Assembly: GCF_022678645.1 (NCBI RefSeq)
Contig: NZ_JALBWV010000039.1
Location: 19,695-83,694 of the forward strand
Direction of reading: 5' to 3'
Source of the DNA: Saccharopolyspora soli
GTDB lineage: Bacteria; Actinomycetota; Actinomycetes; Mycobacteriales; Pseudonocardiaceae
Length of the DNA: 64,000 nt
Shown piece by piece: positions 24,215-33,234 of this stretch. Within the stretch, counting starts at the first letter, position 1. The number at the start of each line of letters is the position of its first letter. The translations under genes and the position numbers were made by a program. The notes under the pieces are model-generated. The model saw only the letters and a list, made by a program, of their open reading frames with translations. It did no database searches and had not been told where the DNA came from.

Positions 24215-25201
24215 TCAGAGCAGGCCGAGGCCGCGGACCGCGTCGCGTTCCTCGACGAGTTCGTTGACCGAGGCGTCGATGCGCTCGCGGGAGAATTCGT
24301 CGATCTCCAGCCCCTGGACGATTTCGAACTTGCCGTCACCGGCGGTGACCGGGAACGACGAGATCAGACCTTCGGGCACTCCGTAGGAGCCGTCGGAGAC
24401 CACCGCCGCCGAGGTCCAGTCGCCCTCGGGGGTGCCGTTGATCCACGTGTTCACGTGGTCGATGGCGGCGTTGGCCGCCGAGGCCGCCGAGGAGGCGCCG
24501 CGGGCCTCGATGATCGCCGCGCCGCGCTTGGCGACGGTGGGGATGAACTCGTCGGCCAGCCATGCCTGCTCGACCTGCTCGGCGGCGATCTTGCCGCCGA
24601 CCTCGGCGTGGAACAGGTCCGGGTACTGGGTGGCGGAGTGGTTGCCCCAGATGGTCAGCTTCTTGATGTCGGTGACCGACACGCTCAGCTTCTGCGCCAG
24701 CTGGGTCAGCGCCCGGTTGTGGTCCAGGCGGGTCATCGCGGTGAATCGCGCGGCGGGCACGTCCGGGGCGTGGGCCTGGGCGATGAGCGCGTTGGTGTTG
24801 GCCGGGTTGCCGACCACCAGCACGCGCACGTCGTCGGCGGCACCGGCGTTGATGGCCTCGCCCTGGGGCTTGAAGATGCCGCCGTTGGCCTCCAGCAGGT
24901 CGCCGCGCTCCATGCCCTTGGTCCGCGGGCGCGCGCCGACCAGCAACGCGATGTTGGTGCCGTCGAAGGCGGTGCGGGCGTCGTCGGTGATGTCGATGCC
25001 CTGCAGCAGCGGGAAGGCGCAGTCGTCGAGCTCCATCGCGGTACCCTCGGCCGCCTTGACCGCCTGGGGGATCTCCAGCAAGCGGAGCTTGATCGGGGTG
25101 TCGGGCCCGATGAGCTGACCGGAAGCGATCCGGAACAGCAACGCGTATCCGATCTGACCGGCCGCACCGGTGACGGTCACGGTGACGGGAGCTTGGGTCA
25201 T
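24215..25201 (-). CDS. mdh: Malate dehydrogenase
   Basis: A full-length 328-residue NAD-dependent malate dehydrogenase that interconverts malate and oxaloacetate in the TCA cycle. The dinucleotide motif TGAAGQIGY is at 11-19, substrate-binding arginines lie in VGARPRTKGMERGDLL, VGNPANTNA follows, and the catalytic histidine is His188 in IWGNHS. The sequence is of the actinobacterial cytosolic-type MDH. It appears monocistronic. It is the clearest housekeeping gene in the window. Confidence 0.97.
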   Translation of the reverse strand: MTQAPVTVTVTGAAGQIGYALLFRIASGQLIGPDTPIKLRLLEIPQAVKAAEGTAMELDDCAFPLLQGIDITDDARTAFDGTNIALLVGARPRTKGMERGDLLEANGGIFKPQGEAINAGAADDVRVLVVGNPANTNALIAQAHAPDVPAARFTAMTRLDHNRALTQLAQKLSVSVTDIKKLTIWGNHSATQYPDLFHAEVGGKIAAEQVEQAWLADEFIPTVAKRGAAIIEARGASSAASAANAAIDHVNTWINGTPEGDWTSAAVVSDGSYGVPEGLISSFPVTAGDGKFEIVQGLEIDEFSRERIDASVNELVEERDAVRGLGLL

Positions 25202-25487
25202 GAGGTTTCGTTCTCCTGCTCGCCGGGTGATTGCCTAGCCGGATGCTATCCCCAGCGCGCCGCTGCCGTTGCGGGCCCGCCACGGATCACAGTGGACAGC
25301 GTGCCGGACCGATTCAGCCGCCCAGGCCGCTGGGCGGTGCGTAATCATCGCCACGTTCACCTCGGCGGGTGGGGTGGTCGGTGGCCCGGAAATTCCTCGC
25401 GGGGTGGTGTCGATCCGGGCCGTGGTGGTTCGTGTAGTGGGTGAGAACCGGGTGAACGCCGGTTGCCGCGAATGCGAGGAGATCGTG

Positions 25488-25862
25488 ATGAAGCATTACC
25501 TGCTCAGCATCTACCAGCCCGACGGGCCGGTGCCGCCGCCGGAGGTGCTGGAGCCGATCGTCCGCGACCTGCAGGCGCTCAATGCCGAGATGCGGGCCGC
25601 TGGGGCGTGGGTGTTCGCTGGCGGTCTGCACCCGCCGAGCACGGCGACCGTGCTGCGGGCGCAGGGCGAGGAGGTGCTCGTCACCGATGGGCCGTTTACC
25701 GAGGGCAAGGAGCACCTCGGCGGGTTCACGGTGATCCAGGCACCGGATCTGGACGCCGCGCTGGAATGGGGGCGCAAGTTGGCGCGGGCGACCACGCTGC
25801 CGATCGAGGTGCGCCCGTTGCAGGGCGACGACGCCGAGATGACGTGCCAGCCATCGCAGTAG
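25488..25862 (+). CDS. YCII-related (DGPF-domain) protein
   Basis: A 124-residue protein with the hallmark TDGPFTEGKEHLGGFTVI. The ATG at 25488 follows GCGAGGAGA. Proteins of this kind are encoded next to ECF42-type sigma factors and are thought to link them to a signal or to be their targets. Its 3' end overlaps the sigma-factor start by 19 bp. Confidence 0.9.
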   Translation: MKHYLLSIYQPDGPVPPPEVLEPIVRDLQALNAEMRAAGAWVFAGGLHPPSTATVLRAQGEEVLVTDGPFTEGKEHLGGFTVIQAPDLDAALEWGRKLARATTLPIEVRPLQGDDAEMTCQPSQ

Positions 25863-27064
25863 CGGGGGTCGAAGGAGTCTTCCGCGCGGAGTACGGCCGC
25901 GCGGTCGCCGTCCTGGTCCGCGTCTTCGGCGACATCGACATCGCCGAGGAAGCGGTCCAGGACGCCTTCGCCGAGGCGCTGCGGCGGTGGCCGTCGGACG
26001 GGCTGCCGCCGAGTCCGGCGGGCTGGATCATCACCACGGCCCGCAACCGGGCGATCGACCGGCTGCGCCGGGAGGCATCCCGCGAGGACCGGCACGCCCA
26101 GGCTGCCCTGCTGCACGCCCGTGACGAGCCGGACGAGGAGTCTCCCGTGCACGACGACCGGTTGCGGCTGATCTTCACCTGCTGCCACCCGGCGCTGGCC
26201 ACCGGCGCGCGGGTCGCTTTAACGCTGCGGTTGCTGGGCGGTCTGACCACCGCGGAGATCGCGCGCGCGTTCCTGGTGGCCGAGCCGACGATGGCCCAGC
26301 GGCTGGTGCGCGCCAAGGGCAAGATCCGCGACGCGGGGATCCCGTACCGGGTGCCCAGCGACGCCGACCTGCCGGAGCGGTTGCGGGCAGTGCTGGCGGT
26401 GGTCTACTTGATCTTCAACGAGGGCTACACGGCCAGTTCGGGACAGCAGTTGGTCCGCGAGGACCTCTGCGCGGAGGCCATCCGCCTCGGACGGCTGCTG
26501 GTCGAACTCATGCCCGACGAACCGGAGGCCATGGGGCTGCTGGCGCTGATGCTGCTCATCCAGTCGCGGCGGGCAGCGCGCACCACCGCCGAGGGTGCGC
26601 TCGTGCTGCTGGCCGACCAGGACCGCAGCCGGTGGGATCGCGATCTCATCGCCGAAGGCCAAGCCCTCGTGCGGCGCTGCCTGCGCCGCGACCGGCCCGG
26701 CCCGTACCAGATCCAGGCGGCGATCAACGCCGTGCACAGCGACGCGCCGAGCGCGGCCGCGACGGATTGGCGGCAGATCCGCATGCTCTACGACCAGTTG
26801 CTGGCGGTCTCGCCGAGCCCGGTGGTGGCGCTGCACCGCGCGGTCGCGGTGGCCGAGGTCGAGGGCCCGGCAGCGGGACTCGCCCTGGTTGACGAGCTCG
26901 ATCTCGGCGGCTACCACGTGCTGCACGCCGTCCGCGCGGACCTGTTGCGGCGGCTGGGCCGCGTCGAGGAGGCCGCGCATGCCTATGACGCGGCGATCGC
27001 GGGCACCGACAACGCGGCCGAACGCGACTTCCTGCGGCGGGCCCGCCAGCGGTTGGCGCGATGA
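25844..27064 (+). CDS. ECF sigma factor with long C-terminal extension (ECF42-type)
   Basis: A 406-residue protein. Region 2 is near 10-80 (FRAEYGRAVAVLVRVFGDI...AEEAVQDAFAEALRRWP). Region 4 is near 120-165 with the phrase LRLIFTCCHPAL, then LRLLGGLTTAEIARAFLVAEPTMAQRL. A ~200-residue helical/TPR-like tail follows (VYLIFNEGYTA, ALDQLLAVSPSPVVALHRAVAVAE-type). No anti-sigma gene is seen; the tail is expected to provide control. It is coupled to the YCII gene before it and the DUF899 gene behind it. Confidence 0.92.
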   Translation: MPAIAVAGVEGVFRAEYGRAVAVLVRVFGDIDIAEEAVQDAFAEALRRWPSDGLPPSPAGWIITTARNRAIDRLRREASREDRHAQAALLHARDEPDEESPVHDDRLRLIFTCCHPALATGARVALTLRLLGGLTTAEIARAFLVAEPTMAQRLVRAKGKIRDAGIPYRVPSDADLPERLRAVLAVVYLIFNEGYTASSGQQLVREDLCAEAIRLGRLLVELMPDEPEAMGLLALMLLIQSRRAARTTAEGALVLLADQDRSRWDRDLIAEGQALVRRCLRRDRPGPYQIQAAINAVHSDAPSAAATDWRQIRMLYDQLLAVSPSPVVALHRAVAVAEVEGPAAGLALVDELDLGGYHVLHAVRADLLRRLGRVEEAAHAYDAAIAGTDNAAERDFLRRARQRLAR

Positions 27065-27129
27065 GTTTCGCCGCAGCGGCCGGTCTACCTGTGGTGCAGG
27101 ACGAAATCACGAGGTGGACGGAGCTTGCG

Positions 27130-27894
27130 ATGAGTCTTCCCGAGATCGTTTCGCGCGAGGAGTGGTTGGTGGCCCGTCGTGCGCTGTTGGCGCGGGAGAA
27201 GGAGTTCACCCGCGCCCGCGACGAGCTCAACGCCGACCGGCGGCGGTTGCCGATGGTCGAGATCGACAAGGACTACCGGTTCGAAGGCCCGCAGGGGCCG
27301 GTGGGCCTGCCGGGCCTGTTCGACGGACGGGCGCAGCTGGTGATCTACCACGCCATGTTCGATCCGAGCTGGGAGACCGGATGCCGGAGCTGTTCGGCGT
27401 TCATCGACCAGATCGGGCATTTGGCGCACCTGCGCGCCCGCGGCACGTCGCTGGTGCTGGTCTCCCGCGCGCCGCTGGCCAAGATCGAGAGGTTCCGGGC
27501 CCGGATGGGCTGGACGGTGCCGTGGTTCTCCTCATTCGGCAGCGACTTCAACTACGACTTCCACGTGACGCTGGACGAGTCGGTGTGCCCGGTGGAGCAC
27601 AACTACCGCAGCGCCGAGGAGCACCAGCGGGCCGGAACCGACTACTTCGTCTCCAGCGAGCAGCCCTTCGAACTGCCCGGATTGAGTTGCTTCCTGCGGG
27701 TCGACGACAAGGTGTTCCACACCTACTCGACCTACGGGCGGGGACTGGACGTACTGGGCAGCACGACGAGCTTCCTGGACCTGACCGCGCTGGGCCGCCA
27801 GGAGGGCTGGGAGAAGCCGGAAGGCCGCGCCACCGGCCTGGGCGCTCCCGCGGGCAGCCCGCAGGTCCGCTACCACGATGAGTACGACGACTGA
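27130..27894 (+). CDS. DUF899 thioredoxin-like protein
   Basis: A 254-residue protein with MSLPEIVSREEWLVARRALL at its start and the thioredoxin-fold block YHAMFDPSWETGCRSCSAF. ATG 27130 is chosen because GGAG lies 7 bases upstream and the family begins there; an in-frame ATG at 27061 overlapping the sigma-factor stop would add 23 residues. Function is unknown. Its place behind an ECF42 sigma factor suggests it belongs to that regulon. Confidence 0.88.
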   Translation: MSLPEIVSREEWLVARRALLAREKEFTRARDELNADRRRLPMVEIDKDYRFEGPQGPVGLPGLFDGRAQLVIYHAMFDPSWETGCRSCSAFIDQIGHLAHLRARGTSLVLVSRAPLAKIERFRARMGWTVPWFSSFGSDFNYDFHVTLDESVCPVEHNYRSAEEHQRAGTDYFVSSEQPFELPGLSCFLRVDDKVFHTYSTYGRGLDVLGSTTSFLDLTALGRQEGWEKPEGRATGLGAPAGSPQVRYHDEYDD

Positions 27895-27991
27895 GCTTGG
27901 GCAGGCCACTGGCGTCGGATTGGCTGTTCGTGTTGCTGCCGCGGCCGCTTAGCCTGCGAAAAACGACAGGTCGGTTGCGGCAGGAGGTGGC

Positions 27992-28633
27992 GTGGTGGTC
28001 GATTCTTCGGCAGTGGTGGGGATCGCGGTGGTGGCGTTGGGGTTGGTGCTCACGCCGGGGCCGAACATGGTGTACCTGGTGTCGCGGTCGTTGACGCAGG
28101 GGCGGCGGGCCGGGTTGGTGTCGCTGCTGGGGGTCGCGGTCGGGTTCCTGGTGTACGCGGCGGCGGCCACTGCCGGGATCACCGCGGTGTTCGCGCTGGT
28201 CCCCGCGCTGTACACGGCGGTGCAGATCGCGGGTGCGGGGTATTTGCTGTGGTTGGCGTGGCAGGCGGTGCGTCCGGGCGGGGTATCGGTGTTCGCGCCG
28301 GTGCCCACCCCCGCGCACGGGCCGGGCAGGTTGTTCACGATGGGGTTGGTGACCAATCTGCTCAACCCGAAGATCGCGATCCTCTACGTGTCGTTGCTGC
28401 CGCAGTTCATCGACCCGAGCCGGGGTGGTGTGGCGTTGCAGAGCCTGACGTTGAGCGTGGTGCAGATCGTGGTGGCGGTGTCGGTCAACGGGATGATCGT
28501 GGTGACCGCCGGTTCGGTGGCGGGTCTGCTGGCTCGTCGGCCGGGCTGGTTGCGGGTGCAGCGCTATTTCATGGGCACGGTGCTTGCTGGGCTGGCGGTG
28601 CACCTGCTGGCCGAGCGCAGTCGCCCGGCGTGA
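27992..28633 (+). CDS. LysE/RhtB-family exporter
   Basis: A 213-residue membrane protein with the family signature LGLVLTPGPNMVYLVSRSLTQG near the N-terminus, NLLNPKIAILYVSLLPQF in the middle and about six hydrophobic segments. It exports amino acids or analogues. The start is GTG 27992. Its 3' end overlaps the convergent ArsR gene by 65 bp. Confidence 0.9.
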   Translation: MVVDSSAVVGIAVVALGLVLTPGPNMVYLVSRSLTQGRRAGLVSLLGVAVGFLVYAAAATAGITAVFALVPALYTAVQIAGAGYLLWLAWQAVRPGGVSVFAPVPTPAHGPGRLFTMGLVTNLLNPKIAILYVSLLPQFIDPSRGGVALQSLTLSVVQIVVAVSVNGMIVVTAGSVAGLLARRPGWLRVQRYFMGTVLAGLAVHLLAERSRPA

Positions 28634-29387
28634 TGCCCAGTGCGGCGTGCAGGCCGCGGGCACCGTCCTCGGTGAGTTTCAGCGCTCGGTGCTGCGGTTT
28701 GCGGGCCAGCCACCCGATGTCGATCAGCGCGGCCAACAACGCGGCACCGAGCCGTCCCGAGAGGTGGTGTCGCTGTTCGCTCCAGTCCACGCAGAACCGC
28801 AGCAACGGCCGCCGGGTGTGGGCGGCGTGCACCGTGTCGAGGTCCACGCCCAGGGCGGCGAAGATCGGTTTGGCGTGCGGGCCGAGCTCGTACGGGTGCT
28901 CGCTGAGCTGCACGGACAGGCCGTCGCCTGGGCGGCGGCGGGTGTCGGGGATGCCGTCGGTGGCGGCCAGCGCGCCAAGTTCCAGCAGCGCGGCGGTGAC
29001 GGCGACGCCCAGCTGTCCGGCGAGGTGGTCGTAGCAACTGCGGGCGGCCCGCAACGCGGCGGCGCGGGTGCCTTGGCGCAACGAGCGCACCGGTTGGGTG
29101 GGGGCGATCACGGCGAGGGCTTCCAGCGCGGCGGCCACCCGGTCGTCGGCGAGCCGGTGGTAGCGGTGCCGTCCGGACCGGTGGACTTCGATGAGGCCGC
29201 CGTCGCGCAGTTTGGCCAGGTGGGCGCTGGCGGCGCTGGCTGACAGGCCCGCTTCGGCGGCCAGCACCGATGCGGGCAGCGCGCGTCCGTCGGCGAGGGC
29301 TTGCAGCACTCTGGCGCGGCCGGGGTCGGCGAACAGCGCGGCGACCGGGGCGATGTCACTGTCTCCTTGGGCTGCCATGCGTTCCAT
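28569..29387 (-). CDS. ArsR/HTH-type regulator with long C-terminal domain
   Basis: A 272-residue protein, much longer than simple ArsR regulators. The N-terminal winged helix (FADPGRARVLQALADG, LAAEAGLSASAASAHLAKLRDGGLI, GRHRYHRL) is followed by a ~140-residue domain with ARSCYDHLAGQLGVAVTAAL and a second winged-helix-like tail. This layout is known from actinomycete regulators next to efflux pumps. The start is ATG 29387, with ATG 29378 as alternative. It diverges from the DHA2 exporter gene and probably represses it. Confidence 0.87.
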   Translation of the reverse strand: MERMAAQGDSDIAPVAALFADPGRARVLQALADGRALPASVLAAEAGLSASAASAHLAKLRDGGLIEVHRSGRHRYHRLADDRVAAALEALAVIAPTQPVRSLRQGTRAAALRAARSCYDHLAGQLGVAVTAALLELGALAATDGIPDTRRRPGDGLSVQLSEHPYELGPHAKPIFAALGVDLDTVHAAHTRRPLLRFCVDWSEQRHHLSGRLGAALLAALIDIGWLARKPQHRALKLTEDGARGLHAALGITPGDCARPAGAPPAQQAPCP

Positions 29388-29444
29388 GATGCGCCCGCGA
29401 TGTTTCGGGCTGGCCTGAAGTGTTGGCGGGGCAGGCTCGGGGGC

Positions 29445-30836
29445 GTGTTGATACGACGTGGTGGTTCGCCCGCGCTGGTGCTGGCGATGATGTGCTCGGG
29501 CATGTTCCTGGTCCTGCTGGATGTCACGGTGGTCAACGTGGCCCTGCCTAGCCTGCGCGGCTCGCTGGGTGCGGGGATGGCCGGAACGCAGTGGGTGGTC
29601 GACGGATATGCGCTGGCCATCGCGGGGCTGTTGCTGGTCGGCGGCATGCTGGGCGACCGCTTCGGGCACCGTCGCGTGGTGCTGGCCGGGATGACGCTGT
29701 TCGGTGCGGCGTCGCTGGGGTGTGCGGTGGCTCCTGGCCTTGGGGTGCTGATCGCTTCCCGCGCGGTGCAGGGCGCGGGTGCGGCGCTGCTGTTGCCGGG
29801 CAGCATGGCGGTGATCACCGGGGTGTATCCGGATCCGGCGGTGCGGGCGCGGGCGCTGGGGGTGTGGTCGGCGGTGTCCTCGCTGGCGTTGCCCGCGGGG
29901 CCGCTGCTGGGTGGCGTGCTCGTCGAGTGGGGTGGCTGGCGGCTGGTGTTCGCGCTGAACGTGCCGGTGGTGATCGTGGCGGTCGCGGGGATCGCCCTGC
30001 TTGTTCCGGCCTCGCCTGGGGATCGCGGGCAGCGGTTTCGCGGCGGGGTGCTGGCCAGCGCTGTGGTCGGGTTGACGGCGGTGGTGTTCGCGGTGATCGA
30101 GGTGGGCCGGACCGGGTTGGACGCGGTGGTGCTCGGGTTGTTGGTGGTGGCGGCGATTGCGCTGTGGGCCGCTGGTCGCCGGGTACCGCGCACGCTGCTG
30201 GCCAACCGGCCGTTCCTGGCGGCGAACTCGGTGGCGTTGCTGATGAATCTGGGCATGAACGGCACGTTGTTCGTGCTCACCCTCTACTTGCAGAACGTCG
30301 GTGGGAACTCGCCCGCGCGCACTGGGGTGCTGTTGTTGCCGATGTCGGTTCCGCTGGTGCTGCTCGCGCCGGTGGCCGGGCGGCTGGTGGCGCGGTTCGG
30401 GCCGCGGTTGCCGATGCTCGTCGGCGCCGCTGTCGCGGGCGCCGGGTCGATCTGCTGGGTGCTGGCCAGTCCGGACGGCGGTTTCGCCGAGGTGGTGCCG
30501 GTGCTGCTGGCGTACGGGGTCGGGGCTGGGTTGCTGACGACCTCGGTGGTGACCGCGGCAGTCGGCGCGCTCGGACCGCAGCGGTCTGGACTGGCCAGCG
30601 GGGTGAACAACACCATGCGGCAGACCGGCACCGCACTGGGTGTCGCGGTGTTCGGCGCGGTCGCCGGGACCCCCAACGCGCCAGCCGCTTTCGTGACCGG
30701 ACTGCACCACCTGGCCGTGCTAGGCGTGCTTGTGTGGCTGGCAGCGATAGCGCTCAGCGTTCTCGCACGCGGGGGTGGTTCGCGGTCTGGGGGCACGGTG
30801 TCTGGCGCACCAGAGCGCGACCCTGCTATGCGATGA
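29445..30836 (+). CDS. MFS drug exporter, DHA2 (EmrB/QacA) type
   Basis: A 463-residue protein with about fourteen hydrophobic segments. It carries the DHA2 hallmarks LLDVTVVNVALPSL in helix 1 and GDRFGHRRVVLAG in loop 2-3. GTG 29445 gives the most natural N-terminus; ATG 29400 would add 15 residues. It is divergently paired with the ArsR-type regulator and likely exports a drug or metabolite. Confidence 0.88.
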   Translation: MLIRRGGSPALVLAMMCSGMFLVLLDVTVVNVALPSLRGSLGAGMAGTQWVVDGYALAIAGLLLVGGMLGDRFGHRRVVLAGMTLFGAASLGCAVAPGLGVLIASRAVQGAGAALLLPGSMAVITGVYPDPAVRARALGVWSAVSSLALPAGPLLGGVLVEWGGWRLVFALNVPVVIVAVAGIALLVPASPGDRGQRFRGGVLASAVVGLTAVVFAVIEVGRTGLDAVVLGLLVVAAIALWAAGRRVPRTLLANRPFLAANSVALLMNLGMNGTLFVLTLYLQNVGGNSPARTGVLLLPMSVPLVLLAPVAGRLVARFGPRLPMLVGAAVAGAGSICWVLASPDGGFAEVVPVLLAYGVGAGLLTTSVVTAAVGALGPQRSGLASGVNNTMRQTGTALGVAVFGAVAGTPNAPAAFVTGLHHLAVLGVLVWLAAIALSVLARGGGSRSGGTVSGAPERDPAMR

Positions 30837-30867
30837 ACGGAGCGTGTCAGCGGGGCTCGGTCCGGGG

Positions 30868-31671
30868 CTAGACCATGCGTTTGCCGCCTCCGGCGTAGAT
30901 CGTTTGGCCGGTGATCCAGCGGGCTTGGTGGGAGGCCAGGAAGACCGCGAGGTCGGCGATGTCGTCGGGGCGGCCGACGCGGCCCAGCGGGCTGAATTCG
31001 GCGAAGCGGGTGTTCATGTCGTCGCTGATCCAGCCGGTCTGCACCGGGCCGGGCGCGATGATGTTGACCGTGATTCCGGCGGGCCCGAGTTCGATGGCCG
31101 CCGAGCGGCTCAGCGATTCCAGGGCGTTCTTGGTGGCCCAGTAGGAGATTTGGTCGGCCGCGCCGGAGGCGGCGTCGGTGGAGATGTTGATGATGCGGCC
31201 CCAGGTGGCTTTGCGGTGCAGGTGGCGGCGGTGGAATTCGGCCATCAGCAGGGCGGGGGCGCGGGTGTTGACCGCGTGGTGGGCGTCCAGGCTCGCCGCG
31301 TCGACGGTGCGGATGCCGCGCGGCGGGTCGGGTTGGAAGGTGTCGAGGACGCAGTGGGCGGCGTTGTTGACCAGGATTTCCACCGGCCCGAAGTGCTTTT
31401 CGGCGTGGTCGAAGATCGCTGGGCCGCTGTCGGTGTCGGCGAGGTCGACGGCCAGGGATTCGACGGCGGCGCCGTCGGCCCGCAGGGCGTCGCGCACGTG
31501 GTCGGTCACCATGCCGGTGACACCGTTGGTCGGGTGTGTTTCGGGTAGGGAGGCGAGCACGATTTTCACGCCCTGGCGGGCCAGCGCTCGGGCGATGCCC
31601 GCGCCGATGCCCAGCGGGTTGTTGGCGCCGGTGAGCACGGCGACGCGGTCGTGCAGGCGGGGGTCGATCAC
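30868..31671 (-). CDS. Short-chain dehydrogenase/reductase (FabG-like)
   Basis: A 267-residue SDR with a variant cofactor motif TGANNPLGIGAGIA, the NNAA motif, and a catalytic Ser...Tyr-x-x-x-Lys set (NISTDAASGAADQISYWATK). The GTG start overlaps the stop of the hydrolase gene (GTGA), so it is translated from the resistance-type operon starting at 34848. A role in modifying an antibiotic or biosynthetic intermediate is possible but unproven. Confidence 0.88.
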   Translation of the reverse strand: MIDPRLHDRVAVLTGANNPLGIGAGIARALARQGVKIVLASLPETHPTNGVTGMVTDHVRDALRADGAAVESLAVDLADTDSGPAIFDHAEKHFGPVEILVNNAAHCVLDTFQPDPPRGIRTVDAASLDAHHAVNTRAPALLMAEFHRRHLHRKATWGRIINISTDAASGAADQISYWATKNALESLSRSAAIELGPAGITVNIIAPGPVQTGWISDDMNTRFAEFSPLGRVGRPDDIADLAVFLASHQARWITGQTIYAGGGKRMV

Positions 31672-32564
31672 GTGGTGGTCCTCTCGAACTGTCCGATGTG
31701 GTCGGTGATGGCGGCGATGATCGGTGGGTGCAGGGCGCTGGGCAGGGCGTGGCCGAGGCCGGGGATGCTCGTGCAGCGGGCGCCGGGGATGAGGTCGGCG
31801 AGGTGCTGGCCGTGCGGGGGTGGGTTGATGGGGTCCCGCGGGCCCTGGATGACCAGGGTGGGAGTGGTGACGTGGCGCAGTTCGGCGCCGCGTTCGATGG
31901 GTACCGGGGTGGCGAAGGCGTGCGCGGCGGGTTGCTGGTAGCTGCCCGCGTGGTCGATCGCGGCGTTTTCCCAGCGGCGGAATTCCGCTTCGTCGAAGGG
32001 GATCGCGTCGCCGACGAGCAGTCGCCATTCGGCGATCCGGCGGTGCAGGGCGGTCTCGCGGTCGGGCGCCGGGTCGGCGCGGTGCGCCATCGCGGTGATG
32101 ATCCGCGCGGTGGGGGTGGGCAGGTCGGTGGGCTCGCCGGTGACGGCGCGGCGCATCGACTCGGCGAAGTCGACGTCGAGTGCGGCGGTGACCATCAGGG
32201 TGAGGGTGCGCAGCCGGTCGCGGTGGTCCAGGGCGAGCAGTTGGCCGAGGGTGCCGCCCAGGGACAGGCCGACGACGTGGGCGGTGGCGATGCCGTGTCC
32301 GTCGAGGACGGCGACGGCGTCACGGGCCATGTCCGCCAAGGAGTAGCCGGTCATGTCGAGGTGGGTGGAGCGGCCGGTGTCGCGGTGGTCGTAGCGCAGG
32401 ACGTGCAGCCGGTGCGCGGTGAGGGCGGCGACGAATTCGTCGGGCCAGCCCAGCGCGTTGGCGTTCGCGCCCATGATCAGCAGCACCGGCGGGTCGGTGG
32501 GGTCGCCGTGGGTTTGCGACCACAGCCGCAGGCCGTCGGGGGTGGTGATGTGGCGTTCAGTCAT
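31668..32564 (-). CDS. Alpha/beta hydrolase
   Basis: A 298-residue hydrolase. It has an oxyanion region LLIMGANANALGWPDEF, nucleophile elbow GLSLGG, an acid-residue strand (VIQGPRDPINPP) and a histidine in GLGHALPS. This is close to the aclacinomycin methylesterase/RdmC-like branch of esterases. Its ATG overlaps the acetyltransferase 3' end by 8 bp. Being inside an ABC-F/Vat operon suggests action on a natural product. Confidence 0.87.
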   Translation of the reverse strand: MTERHITTPDGLRLWSQTHGDPTDPPVLLIMGANANALGWPDEFVAALTAHRLHVLRYDHRDTGRSTHLDMTGYSLADMARDAVAVLDGHGIATAHVVGLSLGGTLGQLLALDHRDRLRTLTLMVTAALDVDFAESMRRAVTGEPTDLPTPTARIITAMAHRADPAPDRETALHRRIAEWRLLVGDAIPFDEAEFRRWENAAIDHAGSYQQPAAHAFATPVPIERGAELRHVTTPTLVIQGPRDPINPPPHGQHLADLIPGARCTSIPGLGHALPSALHPPIIAAITDHIGQFERTTT

Positions 32565-33222
32565 CCAGCAGCCCTTCCCGGCGGGCCAGCGCGGCGAGTT
32601 CTTTGGGTTGTCCGGCCATGATGGTGCGGACGTGGTCGGTGATGGCCTGCACGGGCCAGTTCCACCAGGCGATGCGTTGCAGCAGTTCGACGTCGGCGTC
32701 GTAGAAGCGGCGGCGGATCACTCGGGCGGGGTTGCCGCCCGCGATGCCGTAGGCGGGGATGTCGCTGGTGACCACCGCGGCGGTGGCGATGATCGCGCCG
32801 TCGTCGATGTGCACGCCGGGCATGATCGTGGCGTCGCGGCCGATCCACACGTCGTTGCCGATGACGGTGTCGCCTTTGCTGGGCAGTCCGGCGGCGATGT
32901 CGGCGGTGGCGCGGGTCCAGTCGCCGCCGAACATGGCGAATGGGAAGGTGGCGCAGCCGATCATGGGGTGGTTGGCGGCGGGCATGATGAAACGCGCCCC
33001 GGTGGCCAGGGCGCAGAACCGGCCGATGCGCAGTTTCGCTGGCCCGTAGTTGTAGAGGACGTTGCGGGTTTCGAATTCGGCGGCGCCGTCGGGGTCGTCG
33101 TAGTAGGTGTAGTCGCCGATCTCGATCAGGGGGGAGCTGACCACAGTGGACAGGAAGGCCACGTTGGTCAGCTCGGGCCGGGTGGTGGGGTGCACCCGGC
33201 TGGGGTCGGGTGTGTCGGCCAT
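32557..33222 (-). CDS. Vat-like streptogramin A/xenobiotic O-acetyltransferase
   Basis: A 221-residue left-handed beta-helix acetyltransferase. The segments FIMPAANHPM (catalytic His85), FPFAMFGGDW, KGDTVIGNDVWIGRDATIMP and AGGNPARVIRRRF, followed by WWNWP, match Vat(A)/Vat(D) proteins almost block for block. Those enzymes acetylate group A streptogramins. It lies 12 bp behind the ABC-F gene. Substrate should be tested, because XAT enzymes also include chloramphenicol and unknown acceptors. Confidence 0.88.
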   Translation of the reverse strand: MADTPDPSRVHPTTRPELTNVAFLSTVVSSPLIEIGDYTYYDDPDGAAEFETRNVLYNYGPAKLRIGRFCALATGARFIMPAANHPMIGCATFPFAMFGGDWTRATADIAAGLPSKGDTVIGNDVWIGRDATIMPGVHIDDGAIIATAAVVTSDIPAYGIAGGNPARVIRRRFYDADVELLQRIAWWNWPVQAITDHVRTIMAGQPKELAALARREGLLDD

Positions 33223-33234
33223 GGTTGTCCCCCT